Assembly: GCF_003096075.1 (NCBI RefSeq)
Contig: NZ_CP015449.1
Coordinates: forward strand, 2,907,001-2,971,000
Reading direction: 5' to 3'
DNA from: Dietzia lutea
Lineage (GTDB): Bacteria; Actinomycetota; Actinomycetes; Mycobacteriales; Mycobacteriaceae
DNA: 64,000 bases
Part shown: in pieces, positions 25,938 through 34,633 of the stretch
How the letters are laid out: the number at the start of each line of letters is the position of its first letter
Position numbering within the stretch: the first letter of the stretch is position 1
Program-made: the position numbers and the translations under genes
The notes under the pieces: generated by a model
What the model saw: only the letters and a program-made list of their open reading frames with translations
The model's database searches: none
What the model was told of the DNA's origin: nothing

Positions 25938-26971
25938 CGCGCGCCCCAGCCTTCGGAGAGCAGGCGGGCGGCGTGAAGGGCCCAGTAGGTCAGGACGATG
26001 TCGGCGCCGGCGCGTCGGATCGAGGTGAGGGACTCCATGACGGCCGGGTCGTGGTCGATCCAGCCGCGCTCGGCGGCGGCGGAGATCATCGCGTACTCGC
26101 CGGAGACCTGGTACGCCGCCACGGGCACGTCGGAGATCTCTGCGGTCTGGCGCAGGATGTCGAGGTAGGACATGGCGGGCTTGACCATCACCATGTCGGC
26201 GCCCTCGTCGAGGTCGAGCCGGACCTCGCGCAGGGACTCGCGCATGTTGGCGGGATCCTGCTGGTAGGTACGGCGGTCGCCGCGCAGCGACGAGCCGACG
26301 GCCTCGCGGAACGGGCCGTAGAAGGCGCTGGCGTACTTGGCGCTGTAGGCCAGGAGGGCCACGTCCTGGTGACCCTCGCGGTCGAGGGCCTCGCGGATGG
26401 CGGCGATCTGTCCGTCCATCATCCCGCTGGGCGCCACGACGTGGGCACCGGCGGCGGCCTGGGACACGGCGAGGTCGTTGTAGGCGACGAGGGTGGCGTC
26501 GTTGTCGACGATCTGTTCGCCGCGCGGGTCGGTTCCGAGGACGCCGCAGTGCCCGTGGTCGGTGAACTCGTCGAGGCAGGTGTCGGCCATGATCACGAGG
26601 TCGTCGCCGACCTCGGCGCGGACGGCCGCGAGGCCGCGGTTGAGGATGCCCTCGGGGTCGGCGCCACAGCTCCCGGTGGCGTCCTTGTCGGCGTCGAGCG
26701 GGACGCCGAACAGCATGATCCCCCCGAGCCCGGCCTCGGCGGCGGCGACGGCCTCGCGGCGCACCGAGTCGACGGTGTGCTGGACGACCCCGGGCAGCGA
26801 CGAGATGTCGCGCGGCGCATCGATCCCGTCGGCGACGAACGCCGGAAGCACCAGCTGACGGGGCGCGAGCGTGGCCTCGGCGACGAGCCGACGCATGGCC
26901 GGCGTCGAGCGCAGTCGACGCGGACGCACCAGCGGCGCGGGGACGGAAGCGGTGTCGTCGTGCGGTGTCAT
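25934..26971 (-). CDS. hemB: Delta-aminolevulinic acid dehydratase (porphobilinogen synthase)
   Basis: A 345-residue enzyme that condenses two 5-aminolevulinate molecules to porphobilinogen. Both active-site lysines are present, in AYSAKYASAFYG (about residue 210) and MVKPAMSYLD (about 263). The metal-binding segment reads MADTCLDEFTDHGHCGVL: two of the three zinc cysteines of the E. coli enzyme are kept and the middle one is Asp, so metal use may be mixed zinc/magnesium. ATG 26971 (TGGGA six bases upstream) is preferred over GTG 26983. It starts an operon with three membrane proteins and is separated from hemD by a strong hairpin. Confidence 0.95.
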   Translation of the reverse strand: MTPHDDTASVPAPLVRPRRLRSTPAMRRLVAEATLAPRQLVLPAFVADGIDAPRDISSLPGVVQHTVDSVRREAVAAAEAGLGGIMLFGVPLDADKDATGSCGADPEGILNRGLAAVRAEVGDDLVIMADTCLDEFTDHGHCGVLGTDPRGEQIVDNDATLVAYNDLAVSQAAAGAHVVAPSGMMDGQIAAIREALDREGHQDVALLAYSAKYASAFYGPFREAVGSSLRGDRRTYQQDPANMRESLREVRLDLDEGADMVMVKPAMSYLDILRQTAEISDVPVAAYQVSGEYAMISAAAERGWIDHDPAVMESLTSIRRAGADIVLTYWALHAARLLSEGWGAR

Positions 26972-26998
26972 CACGTGTCCCACTGTACGAAAGTCGCC

Positions 26999-27045
26999 GT
27001 CACCGGCGCCGGGTGCTCTCCGAGGGGCACCCGAGCGCCGGTGAC
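26999..27045 (-). terminator. Hairpin between hemD and hemB
   Basis: Arms GTCACCGGCGC and GCGCCGGTGAC (11 bp, perfect), with an inner GGGTG/CACCC pairing, lie 10 bases after the hemD stop. This probably ends the hemA-hemC-hemD transcript and gives hemB its own promoter in 26972-26998. There is no T-tract. Confidence 0.6.
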
Positions 27046-27055
27046 ACGTGCCGGG

Positions 27056-28699
27056 TCAGCGCCGGCGGGCGCGTCGACGCGGGGGCGGCAGTTCGCCGGC
27101 CGCGCGCAGGTGGTCGGCGTGCGCGGCGAGGGCGTCGACCAGTTCCAGCACCGATGCGTTCTCGGGCTGCACGTCCACGCGCAGGCCGAACTCGGCGGCG
27201 GTCTCGGCGGTGCGCGGCCCGATGCAGGCGATGAGCGTGCGGGCGTGCGGCTTGCCGGCGATGCCGACGAGGTTGCGCACGGTCGAGGAGCTGGTGAAGC
27301 ACACCGCGTCGAACCCGCCGGTCTTGATCATCTCGCGGATCTCGGCGGCCGGCGGGGCGGCGCGGACGGTGCGGTAGGCGGTGACGTCCTCGATCTCCCA
27401 GCCGCGGGCGGTGAGGCCCTCGGCGAGGGTCTCGGTGGCGATGTCGGCGCGCGGCAGCAGGACGCGGTTGACGGGGTCCAGGACGTCGTCGTACGGCGGG
27501 AACACCTCGAGCAGGCCGAGGCTGGACTGCTCGCCGCTGGGCAGCAGCTCGGGCTGGATGCCCAGTTCGCGGACGCGGGCGGCGGTGCCCTCGCCGACAC
27601 AGGCGATCTTCACGCCGGAGAAGGCGCGGGCGTCGAGGCCGAACTCGACGAACTTCTCCCACACGGCGCGGACGGCGTTGGAGGAGGTGAACACGACCCA
27701 CTGGTAGCGGCCGTCGACGAGGCCCTTGACGGCGCGCTCCATCTGAGCGGGGCTGCGGGGCGGCTCGACGGCGATGGTCGGCACCTCGACGGGCACGGCG
27801 CCGTGCTCGGCGATGCGCTCGCTCATCTCGGCGGACTGGGCCTTGGTACGGGGCACGAGCACGTTCCAGCCGAACATGGCACGCGACTCCCACCACTGGT
27901 GGCGGTGCCGCTCACCGGCGGACTTGCCGATGGTCACCACCAGGTCGCCCTCCATGTCGCGCCCGACCTCGGCCATGGTCGCGAGGGTGCCGTCGGCGGA
28001 TTTCTGGGCACAGAGAGAGCCGGAGCAGGTCACGGTGACCGGGGTGCCGGCGGCGAGGCCCTGCTCGGCGAGGTTGGAGGCGGCCTCGGCGAGGTGCCGG
28101 GTCGTGGTGCGCAGGACGATGGGCCCCGGCGAGCCGACGAGGGCCGCCCAGTCGACCTTGCCGCGGCCGTCGGCGAAGACGTAGCCGGAGCCGAGCGCGA
28201 TGCCGGCGAAGGCGGGCACGGCGGTGGCCTCGGCGACACCGGGGACGACCTCGAACGGCACGACGGTGCGGCCGACGGTGGCGATCTCGACGACGGTGGC
28301 GTCGGTGGTCATGGGGTCGCCGGTCACGAGGCGGACGACGTCGCGGCCCTTCTTGGCCTCGGCGACGAGTTGCTTGGCCACGGCGGCGGGCTCACCGAGC
28401 ACGGGCCGGACGTCGGCGGCGGTGGGAGCCGGGAGTGCCTTGAGGCGCTTGACCTCGGCCTTGTCCTCGGCGGCCACGGCGGCGTCGATCTCGGCCTGAC
28501 GCGCGTCGAGCAGTTCCTGCGGTACGGGGACCTCGGTGGCGACCAGTGCCAGTACGTCGGCCGACACGTCGGCGTCGGCGAAGACCAGCGCGTTGCCGGC
28601 GAGGACCTCGCGGGCCCGGCAGGTGAGCATCCCCGCGTTGCCTGGACCGCCGCCGACGAAGCGGACGGTTCCGGGGCGGGTGGTGCGTGCTCGAGTCAT
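27056..28699 (-). CDS. hemD: Fused uroporphyrinogen-III C-methyltransferase/uroporphyrinogen-III synthase
   Basis: A 547-residue two-domain protein. Residues 1-260 are a SUMT/CobA-type methyltransferase domain (VRFVGGGPGNAGMLT at the start, RLVTGDPMTT, VPFEVVPGVAEATAVPAFAGI); residues about 265-540 are HemD (VLVPRTKAQ, VVFTSSNAV, FTSSSTVRNL, IGPRTAETAAEFG). The fusion cyclises hydroxymethylbilane to uroporphyrinogen III and may methylate it toward siroheme or cobalamin. The same fusion occurs in mycobacteria (Rv0511). ATG 28699 has GGAGAG eight bases upstream; the frame remains open far upstream only because of base composition. The C-terminus is Arg-rich. Confidence 0.93.
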   Translation of the reverse strand: MTRARTTRPGTVRFVGGGPGNAGMLTCRAREVLAGNALVFADADVSADVLALVATEVPVPQELLDARQAEIDAAVAAEDKAEVKRLKALPAPTAADVRPVLGEPAAVAKQLVAEAKKGRDVVRLVTGDPMTTDATVVEIATVGRTVVPFEVVPGVAEATAVPAFAGIALGSGYVFADGRGKVDWAALVGSPGPIVLRTTTRHLAEAASNLAEQGLAAGTPVTVTCSGSLCAQKSADGTLATMAEVGRDMEGDLVVTIGKSAGERHRHQWWESRAMFGWNVLVPRTKAQSAEMSERIAEHGAVPVEVPTIAVEPPRSPAQMERAVKGLVDGRYQWVVFTSSNAVRAVWEKFVEFGLDARAFSGVKIACVGEGTAARVRELGIQPELLPSGEQSSLGLLEVFPPYDDVLDPVNRVLLPRADIATETLAEGLTARGWEIEDVTAYRTVRAAPPAAEIREMIKTGGFDAVCFTSSSTVRNLVGIAGKPHARTLIACIGPRTAETAAEFGLRVDVQPENASVLELVDALAAHADHLRAAGELPPPRRRARRR

Positions 28700-28761
28700 T
28701 GTTCGTCTCTCCGTGCGGTGGGTGTCGCGCGCTGGCTGCGCGCGAGATGGGAGTTCGGGGG

Positions 28762-29781
28762 TCAGGGATCCGTGACGGTCGGGGGCGCGGTCGTGGATTC
28801 CTTGGGTACGAGCGGCGCTCGTTGCTCGGGGGATTCGACGGTCATGAGGTCGCGGGCGCCGCGCTCGAGCAGTTCGGCCGCGAGGCGGCGTCCCAGCTCC
28901 TCGGCGGCGGCGACCGGCCCGTCGGGATGCTCGGCGGGGGTCGTGGTGCCGGTGGTGCGCAGGACGGTGGAGCCGTCGTGGGCGGCGGCCACCGCGTGCA
29001 GGGTCAGCACGCCGCCGCCGTCGAGTCCGGCGTCGTCGAACTCGGCGCGCGCGCCGACGGGCGCGGTGCACCCGGCCTCGAGGTCGGCGAGCAGGCGACG
29101 CTCGGCGATGACGCGGACGCGGGACGGGAGGTGGTCGACGACGGCGAGGGCCTCGATCGCCTCGGTGTCGTCGGCGCGGGCTTCGACGGCGAGAGCGCCC
29201 TGGGCGGGGGCGGGCAGCATCTCGTCGATGCCGAACCGGTGGGTGGCGCGCTCTCCGGCCCCGGTGCGGTCGAGTCCGGCGGCCGCGAGGACGACCGCGT
29301 CGAGATCACCGCTGGTGACGTATCCCATCCGCGTGTCGATGTTCCCGCGCAGGGGGTGCAGGTCCAGGTCGGGGCGCAGGGCCGCGAGCTGGGAGCGCCG
29401 CCGCGGGGCGGAGGTGCCGACGCGGGCGCCCTGCGGGAGCGTGTCCATCGTGAGCCCGTCGCGGGCGATGAGCACGTCCGACGGGTCGACGCGCGGGGGC
29501 ACGGCGATCGGGGCGAACCGGTCGTCGCGCGCGGTCGGCAGGTCCTTGTACGAGTGGACGGCGATGTCGCAGTCACCGCGTTCGAGGGCGGCGCGCAGTT
29601 CGAGGGTGAACACGCCCACGCCGATGCGCTCGACGGGGGCCATCACCACGTCGCCGCGGGTGCGCACGATCACCAGTTCGGCCGGGTACCCGGCGGCGAT
29701 GAGGGCGTCGCGTACGTGCCCGGCCTGGGTGGTGGCCAGGGTGCTGCCGCGGGTTCCCACCTTCAGGGTCCTGCTGCTCAT
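28762..29781 (-). CDS. hemC: Porphobilinogen deaminase (hydroxymethylbilane synthase)
   Basis: A 339-residue enzyme that polymerises four porphobilinogens to hydroxymethylbilane. Motifs: VGTRGSTLATTQA at the start, AVHSYKDLPTA, GTSAPRRRSQL, LRGNIDTRM and the dipyrromethane-cofactor cysteine in LEAGCTAPVGA (about residue 238). The first motif has Thr in place of the usual Lys/Ser region of other HemC proteins but the remainder is normal. The C-terminal 25 residues are a Pro/Thr extension. ATG 29781 overlaps the hemA stop by ATGA. Confidence 0.95.
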   Translation of the reverse strand: MSSRTLKVGTRGSTLATTQAGHVRDALIAAGYPAELVIVRTRGDVVMAPVERIGVGVFTLELRAALERGDCDIAVHSYKDLPTARDDRFAPIAVPPRVDPSDVLIARDGLTMDTLPQGARVGTSAPRRRSQLAALRPDLDLHPLRGNIDTRMGYVTSGDLDAVVLAAAGLDRTGAGERATHRFGIDEMLPAPAQGALAVEARADDTEAIEALAVVDHLPSRVRVIAERRLLADLEAGCTAPVGARAEFDDAGLDGGGVLTLHAVAAAHDGSTVLRTTGTTTPAEHPDGPVAAAEELGRRLAAELLERGARDLMTVESPEQRAPLVPKESTTAPPTVTDP

Positions 29782-31118
29782 GAGGCCTCCTCGTCCACGT
29801 CGCGATCCAGGTCGAACAGGGTGCGCACGACCGCCGCGTAGTTCTCCCCGTCCGGTTGGGCGGCGAGTTCCTTGAACCGCACGGTGGGCGGATGCAGGAG
29901 CTTGTCGACCACGCGACGGACGGTGTTGGCCACCTCGTCGCGCACCTTGTCGTCCATGTCGGGCAGTCGCGACTCGAGCCGGCGCATCTCGGCGGCCACG
30001 ACCTGCCCGCCGCGGCCCCGCAGCTGGCCGATGAGCGGGCCGACGCCGGCCATGCGCTCGGCCTGCGTGTACGCGGTGAGCTCGGCGTCGACGATCGTGC
30101 GGGCGGCATCCGCGTCGGCCGCGGCGGATGACGTGGCAGGGTCGGCCTTGAGCGCCTCGATGCCCAGCAGGGTCACGCCGGGCAGGCCGGCGACGGCGGG
30201 GTCGACGTCGCGCGGCATTCCGAGGTCGCAGATGACCAGGGGCCCGCGGTCGCCGCGGCGGGCCAGCGCGGTGTGGATCTCGCCGAGCGTGACGACCGTG
30301 CCGACGGCCCCGGTGCAGGTGAAGAGGATGTCGGCGCGGGCGACGGCGGTCGCGAGCTCGTCGAGCGGGAACGCGGTGGCGGGTGTGCCGGAGTCGCGGG
30401 CGATCTCGGACAGACGGTCGGCGCGCTCGGGAGTGCGGTTGGTGATCTCGATGCGGGAGATCCCGCCGCGGCCGAGGTGTGCGACGGCCAGGCCGCCCAT
30501 GGCGCCGGCGCCGAGCACGACGGCCTGCCGACCGTCGAGGCGGCGCGAGGCCGGGGCGTCGGGGGCGTCGGCGTCGGCGCTCGCGTTCAGGATCTCCGCC
30601 GCGCGGTCGAGCGCCACGGAGACGACGGACGCGCCGGCGGAGTCGATGCCGGTCTCGGTGTGGACGCGCTTGCCGACGTGCAGGGCCTGCTGGGCGAGGC
30701 GGTGCAGGGTGGTGCCGGCCGCTCCGATCTCGGAGGCGGACTGGTACGCGGTGCGGATCTGGCCGATGATCTGCTGCTCGCCCACCACCATCGAGTCCAG
30801 GCCCGAGGCCACGGAGAACAGGTGCTCGGCGGCGGACTCGGAGTACCGGATGTACAGGTGCCGGCTGAGCTCGTCGACGGACAGGCCCGAGTGGCGCGAC
30901 AGGAGGTTGACGACGTCGTCAAGCGCCGGGTGAAACGCGTCCACGGCCGAGTACACCTCGACGCGGTTGCAGGTGGTGACGATCATCGCCTCGTCGACGT
31001 TCTCGCCGGCGATGAGTTCTTCGGTGAGCGCGTCGCGGTCGACCTCGGACACGGCCACGGCCTCGAGCAGCGCCACCGGCGCGCTGTGGTGGGACACACC
31101 CACCAGGAGGATGCTCAC
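29778..31118 (-). CDS. hemA: Glutamyl-tRNA reductase
   Basis: A 446-residue enzyme that reduces the glutamate of glutamyl-tRNA to glutamate-1-semialdehyde, the first committed and usually regulated step of heme synthesis. Motifs: VGVSHHSAPV at the start, the catalytic Cys50 in VTTCNRVEVY, VVGEQQIIGQIR, GKRVHTETGI and the NADPH-binding VLGAGAMGGL. The GTG at 31118 is chosen because it gives the family N-terminus; the frame opens 12 codons earlier. It leads hemA-hemC-hemD, with ATGA coupling to hemC. The 366-bp upstream gap carries promoter-like and repeated elements. Confidence 0.95.
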   Translation of the reverse strand: MSILLVGVSHHSAPVALLEAVAVSEVDRDALTEELIAGENVDEAMIVTTCNRVEVYSAVDAFHPALDDVVNLLSRHSGLSVDELSRHLYIRYSESAAEHLFSVASGLDSMVVGEQQIIGQIRTAYQSASEIGAAGTTLHRLAQQALHVGKRVHTETGIDSAGASVVSVALDRAAEILNASADADAPDAPASRRLDGRQAVVLGAGAMGGLAVAHLGRGGISRIEITNRTPERADRLSEIARDSGTPATAFPLDELATAVARADILFTCTGAVGTVVTLGEIHTALARRGDRGPLVICDLGMPRDVDPAVAGLPGVTLLGIEALKADPATSSAAADADAARTIVDAELTAYTQAERMAGVGPLIGQLRGRGGQVVAAEMRRLESRLPDMDDKVRDEVANTVRRVVDKLLHPPTVRFKELAAQPDGENYAAVVRTLFDLDRDVDEEAS

Positions 31119-31484
31119 AACCGACCCCCGGACGTCAGGGCCTGACGGGCCCATGCCAGAATGGATGCCAGCTCGTCAACTCGGGGAGAAACCACTCGGG
31201 AGAAGGACGCAGCCCCGCCGGACGAACTCGCGGAACGCTGGTCCACAGTCGGTCGTCTCCTGTCGGTGTTCACGGCTGTGCACAGGGCACTCCCGGATCG
31301 GGAACACTCTGCCGGGACGGCCGTGGCCCTCAAGCCTGCGTACGACCCGTAACGGGATCCACCGTAACCCGCATGTCACCCCGGGACAAAACCGTCACCG
31401 CACCGGATGCTATGTCCGTGCAGCGCCTCACACCGCCCGTGAACAGCGCGGACCGGAGGCCGACCGCCCGAGTACGGTGACTGC
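31119..31484 (-). promoter_or_regulatory. hemA upstream region with candidate promoter and direct repeat
   Basis: No gene is supported in this 366-bp gap between hemA (minus) and the HNH gene (plus). On the minus strand TTGTCC (31389-31384) and TACGGT (31366-31361) are 17 bases apart and could be a promoter, which would give hemA a leader of about 240 bases. CCGTAAC occurs twice (31347-31353 and 31362-31368, 15 bases apart), the second copy overlapping the -10 box. TGGTCCACA and TGTGCACA further down resemble DnaA boxes only weakly. Confidence 0.35.
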
Positions 31485-31855
31485 GTGCCCCCGCGTCGCA
31501 GGTCCTCCGCCACGATGTCCGCCGCCACCCGCGCCCGGTACGCCAAGCGTCGTCAGCGGCGCCTCGCCCGGGTCGACAACGACCTCACCGACCCGCAGTG
31601 GGCGCGGACCTCGACGCGTGGGGCGGCTGCGCCTACTGCCACGCCGTCGGGCCGGCCCTGCAGCGGGACTGTGTCATGCCGATCTCCCGCGGCGGGCGCT
31701 ACACGCTGGAGAACGTGGTCCCGGCCTGCGCCTCGTGCAACGCGAGCAAGCACAACAGCGAGGTCACCGGGTGGCTGCGGCGCAAGAAGCTGGACGAGGG
31801 CGCCTTCCTGCTCCGGCACGCGACCATCCTGCGGGCCCTCCGCACCGACGCCTGA
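31485..31855 (+). pseudogene. HNH endonuclease gene with a frameshift near codon 40
   Basis: The N-terminal part (GTG 31485; ARYAKRRQRRLARVDNDL, then TDPQW) and the C-terminal part (WGGCAYCHAVG, MPISRGGRYTLENVVP, ACASCNASK) match consecutive parts of one small actinobacterial HNH protein but lie in different frames. Adding one base near 31603-31608 restores a continuous protein of about 123 residues with normal spacing between TDPQW and WGGCAYC. The zinc cysteines (CAYC, CASC) are present. Either the gene is broken or the assembly lacks one G in a G-rich run. The separate short frame 31598-31855 lacks the N-terminal region. Confidence 0.7.
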
Positions 31856-31902
31856 GCCCCGGGCGGGGTCCGTCACCGGTCGCTCACTGTGCCCGTCCGG
31901 CT

Positions 31903-32172
31903 CTAGTCCCATCCCGCGAACGGGTCGGGCCCGGCGAGCGTGGCGAGCAGCTCGTCGTCGTCGACCTCCCAACACGAATGCTCCGCACCGTCGACCAACA
32001 CGACCGGCAGGCGGTCCCCGTACTCGGCGGCGAGGTCGGCGTCGTCGGCGCGGTCCACGTCGGTGACCTCGAGGCGCGCGCCGGCACCCTCGCACAGGGG
32101 CAGCAGCTGGCCGTGAACGCGGACGCAGCTACCGCAGCCCTCGCGGGTCAACAGGGTCACCGTGTGCACCAT
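31903..32172 (-). CDS. Glutaredoxin-like protein (DUF836 type)
   Basis: An 89-residue thioredoxin-fold protein with the redox motif REGCGSC near residue 12 and the cis-proline segment [10 protein letters not shown]. Homologues of this size lie immediately before hemA in mycobacteria (Rv0508). The role is probably thiol-disulfide exchange in the cytoplasm; the partner is unknown. ATG 32172 (CGAGGC upstream) is preferred to the in-frame start at 32190. It faces away from the HAD phosphatase gene (71-bp divergent gap). Confidence 0.85.
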   Translation of the reverse strand: MVHTVTLLTREGCGSCVRVHGQLLPLCEGAGARLEVTDVDRADDADLAAEYGDRLPVVLVDGAEHSCWEVDDDELLATLAGPDPFAGWD

Positions 32173-32243
32173 GCCTCGATAGTGCACCACCCCTCCCGGG
32201 CTCCCCTAGGATGGGGTCGCAGCCCCCGAGGAGGTCCCGCCCG

Positions 32244-33416
32244 GTGAACGACTCCCACCCGGAGAACGACCACGCCAGCGACGAGCACGGCGACCACCAG
32301 CACAGCGACGACCGGTACGACGACGAGGGCACCGACCCCTCCGCGGGACCGGCCGAGCACGCCGACTCCCCACGCCGCCGGCGACTGCCCGGTCGTGCCG
32401 ACGTGATCTCGGCGCTGGGGAGGCTCGTGTGGAGGCGCCGCGACGCGCGGGTCCAGCGGGTCGCCGGCGAGGCCTCCGCAGAGCACGCCGTCAAGCTCGA
32501 GCCGGGTGCCGAGCCCGGCCCCCCGCTCGCCGACGCCGACGGTGCCGCTGCCGCCCCCGCGGCCCCGCCCGCCGCCGACACGGCCGCGGAGGCCGCCGCC
32601 GATGCCGAGCCGTTCGTCGCGGACCCGCACGTCGCCGCGTTCTTCGACGTCGACAACACCCTGATCCAGGGCGCCTCGATCATCCTGCTGGCCCGCGGGC
32701 TGGCCAAGCACCGCTTCTTCACCGCGCGCGACATCGCCGGGCTCGCGTGGTCGCAGGCCAAGTTCCGGATCTCGGGCGAGGAGAACGCCGACGACGTCGC
32801 CGCGGGCCGCGACAAGGCCCTGAGCTTCGTCGAGGGGCGCACCGTCGCCGAGCTGACCGAGCTGAGCGAGGAGGTCGTGGACACGTCGATGCTCGACCGG
32901 GTCTGGCCCGGGACCCGCTCGCTCGTGCAGATGCACATCGACGCCGGGCAGCAGGTCTGGTTGGTCACCGCGACGCCCGTGATGCTGGCGCGCGTGATCG
33001 CGACGCGACTTGGGCTGACGGGCGCGCTGGGCACGGTCGCCGAGGAGCACGACGGCGTCTACACGGGCCGCCTGGTGGGCGACATCCTGCACGGGCCCGG
33101 CAAGGCGCACGCGATCGCCAAGCTCGCCGAGGCCGAGGGGTTCGACCTGTCCCGCTGCTACGCGTACTCGGACAGCTTCAACGACATGCCCATGCTGACG
33201 ATGGTCGGCAACCCGGTGGCCATCAACCCGGATTCGCGCCTGCGCAAGTACGCCTCGGAGAACGGCTGGGATGTCAAGGACTTCCGCACGGTGCGCAAGG
33301 CGGCCAAGAAGGCGATGCCGGGTGTGCTGGCGGTCGGCGGGCTGGCGGGTGCGCGGGCGGCGGCGCGGTCGTCGTACGGCGTGCGCGCGGCGGGCTCGCT
33401 GCGCCGGATGTTCTGA
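32244..33416 (+). CDS. HAD-IB family phosphatase (SerB1-like)
   Basis: A 390-residue protein. The first about 130 residues are His/Asp/Glu-rich and then Ala/Pro-rich, likely disordered. The HAD domain follows: motif [11 protein letters not shown] (about residue 135), motif [11 protein letters not shown], the lysine in GPGKAHAIA, and motif [12 protein letters not shown]. This set fits HAD-IB phosphoserine phosphatase-like enzymes such as Rv0505c, though the substrate is not certain. GTG 32244 with GAGGAGG upstream is chosen over ATG 32211, which has no ribosome site. The C-terminus ends in a basic helix that may touch the membrane. Confidence 0.85.
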   Translation: MNDSHPENDHASDEHGDHQHSDDRYDDEGTDPSAGPAEHADSPRRRRLPGRADVISALGRLVWRRRDARVQRVAGEASAEHAVKLEPGAEPGPPLADADGAAAAPAAPPAADTAAEAAADAEPFVADPHVAAFFDVDNTLIQGASIILLARGLAKHRFFTARDIAGLAWSQAKFRISGEENADDVAAGRDKALSFVEGRTVAELTELSEEVVDTSMLDRVWPGTRSLVQMHIDAGQQVWLVTATPVMLARVIATRLGLTGALGTVAEEHDGVYTGRLVGDILHGPGKAHAIAKLAEAEGFDLSRCYAYSDSFNDMPMLTMVGNPVAINPDSRLRKYASENGWDVKDFRTVRKAAKKAMPGVLAVGGLAGARAAARSSYGVRAAGSLRRMF

Positions 33417-33499
33417 GCCCCCAGCCCGCCGGGCCCTCTCAGCTCGCCGCGCGACCCGCCGCGCGACTCGCGCCCCCGCGGTCAGTCGACGGCGGCGTC

Positions 33500-34633
33500 T
33501 CAGCCGAAGAACACGCTCCCGCGCCGTGCGAGGTTGCGGAACAGCGTGTTCTGGATGGTCTCTCGCACCTGGTCGGTGATCTCGAAGACCACCATCGGGT
33601 CATCGGCGGCGTCGGGCCCCAGGTGGGAGGTCTCGATGGGCTCGCCGAACTCGATCGTCCACTTGGTGGGCAGCGGGATCCCGCCGAGGGCGCCCAGCAG
33701 TGGGAACGCGGGCGTCACCGGCATGTACGGCAGGCCCAGCAGGCGGGCGAGCGCGGGGACCTCGCCGATCTTCGGGTAGATCTCCTCGGAACCGACGACC
33801 GAGCATGGGATGATCGGCGCCCCGGCGGCCAACGCGGTGGCGACGAACCCGCCGCGGCCGAAGCGCTGCAGGCGGTACCGGTCGGCGAACGGCTTACCGA
33901 GGCCCTTGAACCCCTCGGGCCACACCGCCACGACGTGGCCGGCCTCGAGCAGTCGTTCGGCGTCGGCGTTGCAGGCGAGTGTGGCGCCGGCCCGCCGGGC
34001 GAGCGGCGCGGACACCGGCAGGGTCATCGCCAGGTCGGCGGCGAGCAGGCGCAGGGCGCGGCCGGCGTGGTCGTGGACGGCGACCGTGGTCATCATCCCG
34101 TCCAGCGGCAGGACGCCCGCGTGATTGGAGACGAGCAGGCCGGCGCCCTCGGCGGGGATGTTCTCGGCGCCGATCACCTCGACGCGGAACCAGTGCTCGA
34201 ACAACGGCCGCCACAGGGGCAGCCAGACGTGGGTGTGGAAATGCTCGTCGAAGCCGAACTCGTCGACCTCGTACCCGCCGGTGATGCGGGTGGCGAGCAG
34301 TTCACCGGCGGCGTTGACGGAGTCGGCCAGGCCGCTCAGTGCGCTGACATCGCCGGTCGCGAGCATCGTGTCGACGGTGCGGGCGAGGTCCCGCACGGGA
34401 GCGAGGACCTCGGCGTCGATCGGCAGGGCGTCCACGATCTGCCCGATCGACGACCGCATGGAGGTCAGGAAACGGTCGACGATCCGGCCGATCTCCGTGG
34501 CGGCGGCGTCGCTGCCGGTGGTGTCCCCGAGGAAGCCCTCCCCCACCATCCGGTCACTGCGGGCGTCTCGGCGGCCCTCTCCCCAGCGGGGTCCGCCGAG
34601 GGGTTGGCTCAGGTCGAATTCCGGGCCCTTCAC
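33500..34633 (-). CDS. Lysophospholipid acyltransferase (PlsC-like)
   Basis: A 377-residue acyltransferase of the glycerolipid type. The catalytic block I reads SNHAGVLPLDG (about residue 168), block II FADRYRLQRFGRGG, and block III VWPEGFKG (about 233); it lies at the membrane surface without a clear transmembrane helix. The N-terminal 130 residues are helical and specific to the Rv0502-like group. It probably acylates lysophosphatidic acid or a related acceptor. The GTG start overlaps the epimerase stop by four bases. It is convergent with the HAD phosphatase; the 83-bp gap between them shows no clear hairpin. Confidence 0.88.
   Translation of the reverse strand: MKGPEFDLSQPLGGPRWGEGRRDARSDRMVGEGFLGDTTGSDAAATEIGRIVDRFLTSMRSSIGQIVDALPIDAEVLAPVRDLARTVDTMLATGDVSALSGLADSVNAAGELLATRITGGYEVDEFGFDEHFHTHVWLPLWRPLFEHWFRVEVIGAENIPAEGAGLLVSNHAGVLPLDGMMTTVAVHDHAGRALRLLAADLAMTLPVSAPLARRAGATLACNADAERLLEAGHVVAVWPEGFKGLGKPFADRYRLQRFGRGGFVATALAAGAPIIPCSVVGSEEIYPKIGEVPALARLLGLPYMPVTPAFPLLGALGGIPLPTKWTIEFGEPIETSHLGPDAADDPMVVFEITDQVRETIQNTLFRNLARRGSVFFG

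Noticed and set aside
20676-25976. A 1766-codon open frame on the plus strand opposite hemL and the TAP peptidase
   Set aside because: It is antisense to recognised genes, has low-complexity Gly/Arg/Val composition and no domain. GC-rich third positions suppress stops in this frame.
26500-26600. Loss of the middle zinc cysteine in HemB
   Set aside because: Metal-site residues vary naturally in the family and both active-site lysines are intact, so it is not a sign of inactivation.
25880-29875. A 1331-codon plus-strand frame opposite hemB, hemD and hemC
   Set aside because: Same composition artefact; the minus-strand genes carry all the enzyme motifs.
31240-31285. DnaA-box-like sequences suggesting a replication origin
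   Set aside because: Only one near match plus a weaker one, no AT-rich unwinding region and no dnaA or dnaN nearby.
31161-31352. 63-codon ORF upstream of hemA
   Set aside because: No ribosome site, no recognisable protein pattern; better explained as promoter and leader DNA.
31658-31680. Cys where the first His of HNH would be (DCVMP)
   Set aside because: The rest of the motif is well kept and this may be normal for the subfamily, so no loss of activity is claimed from it.
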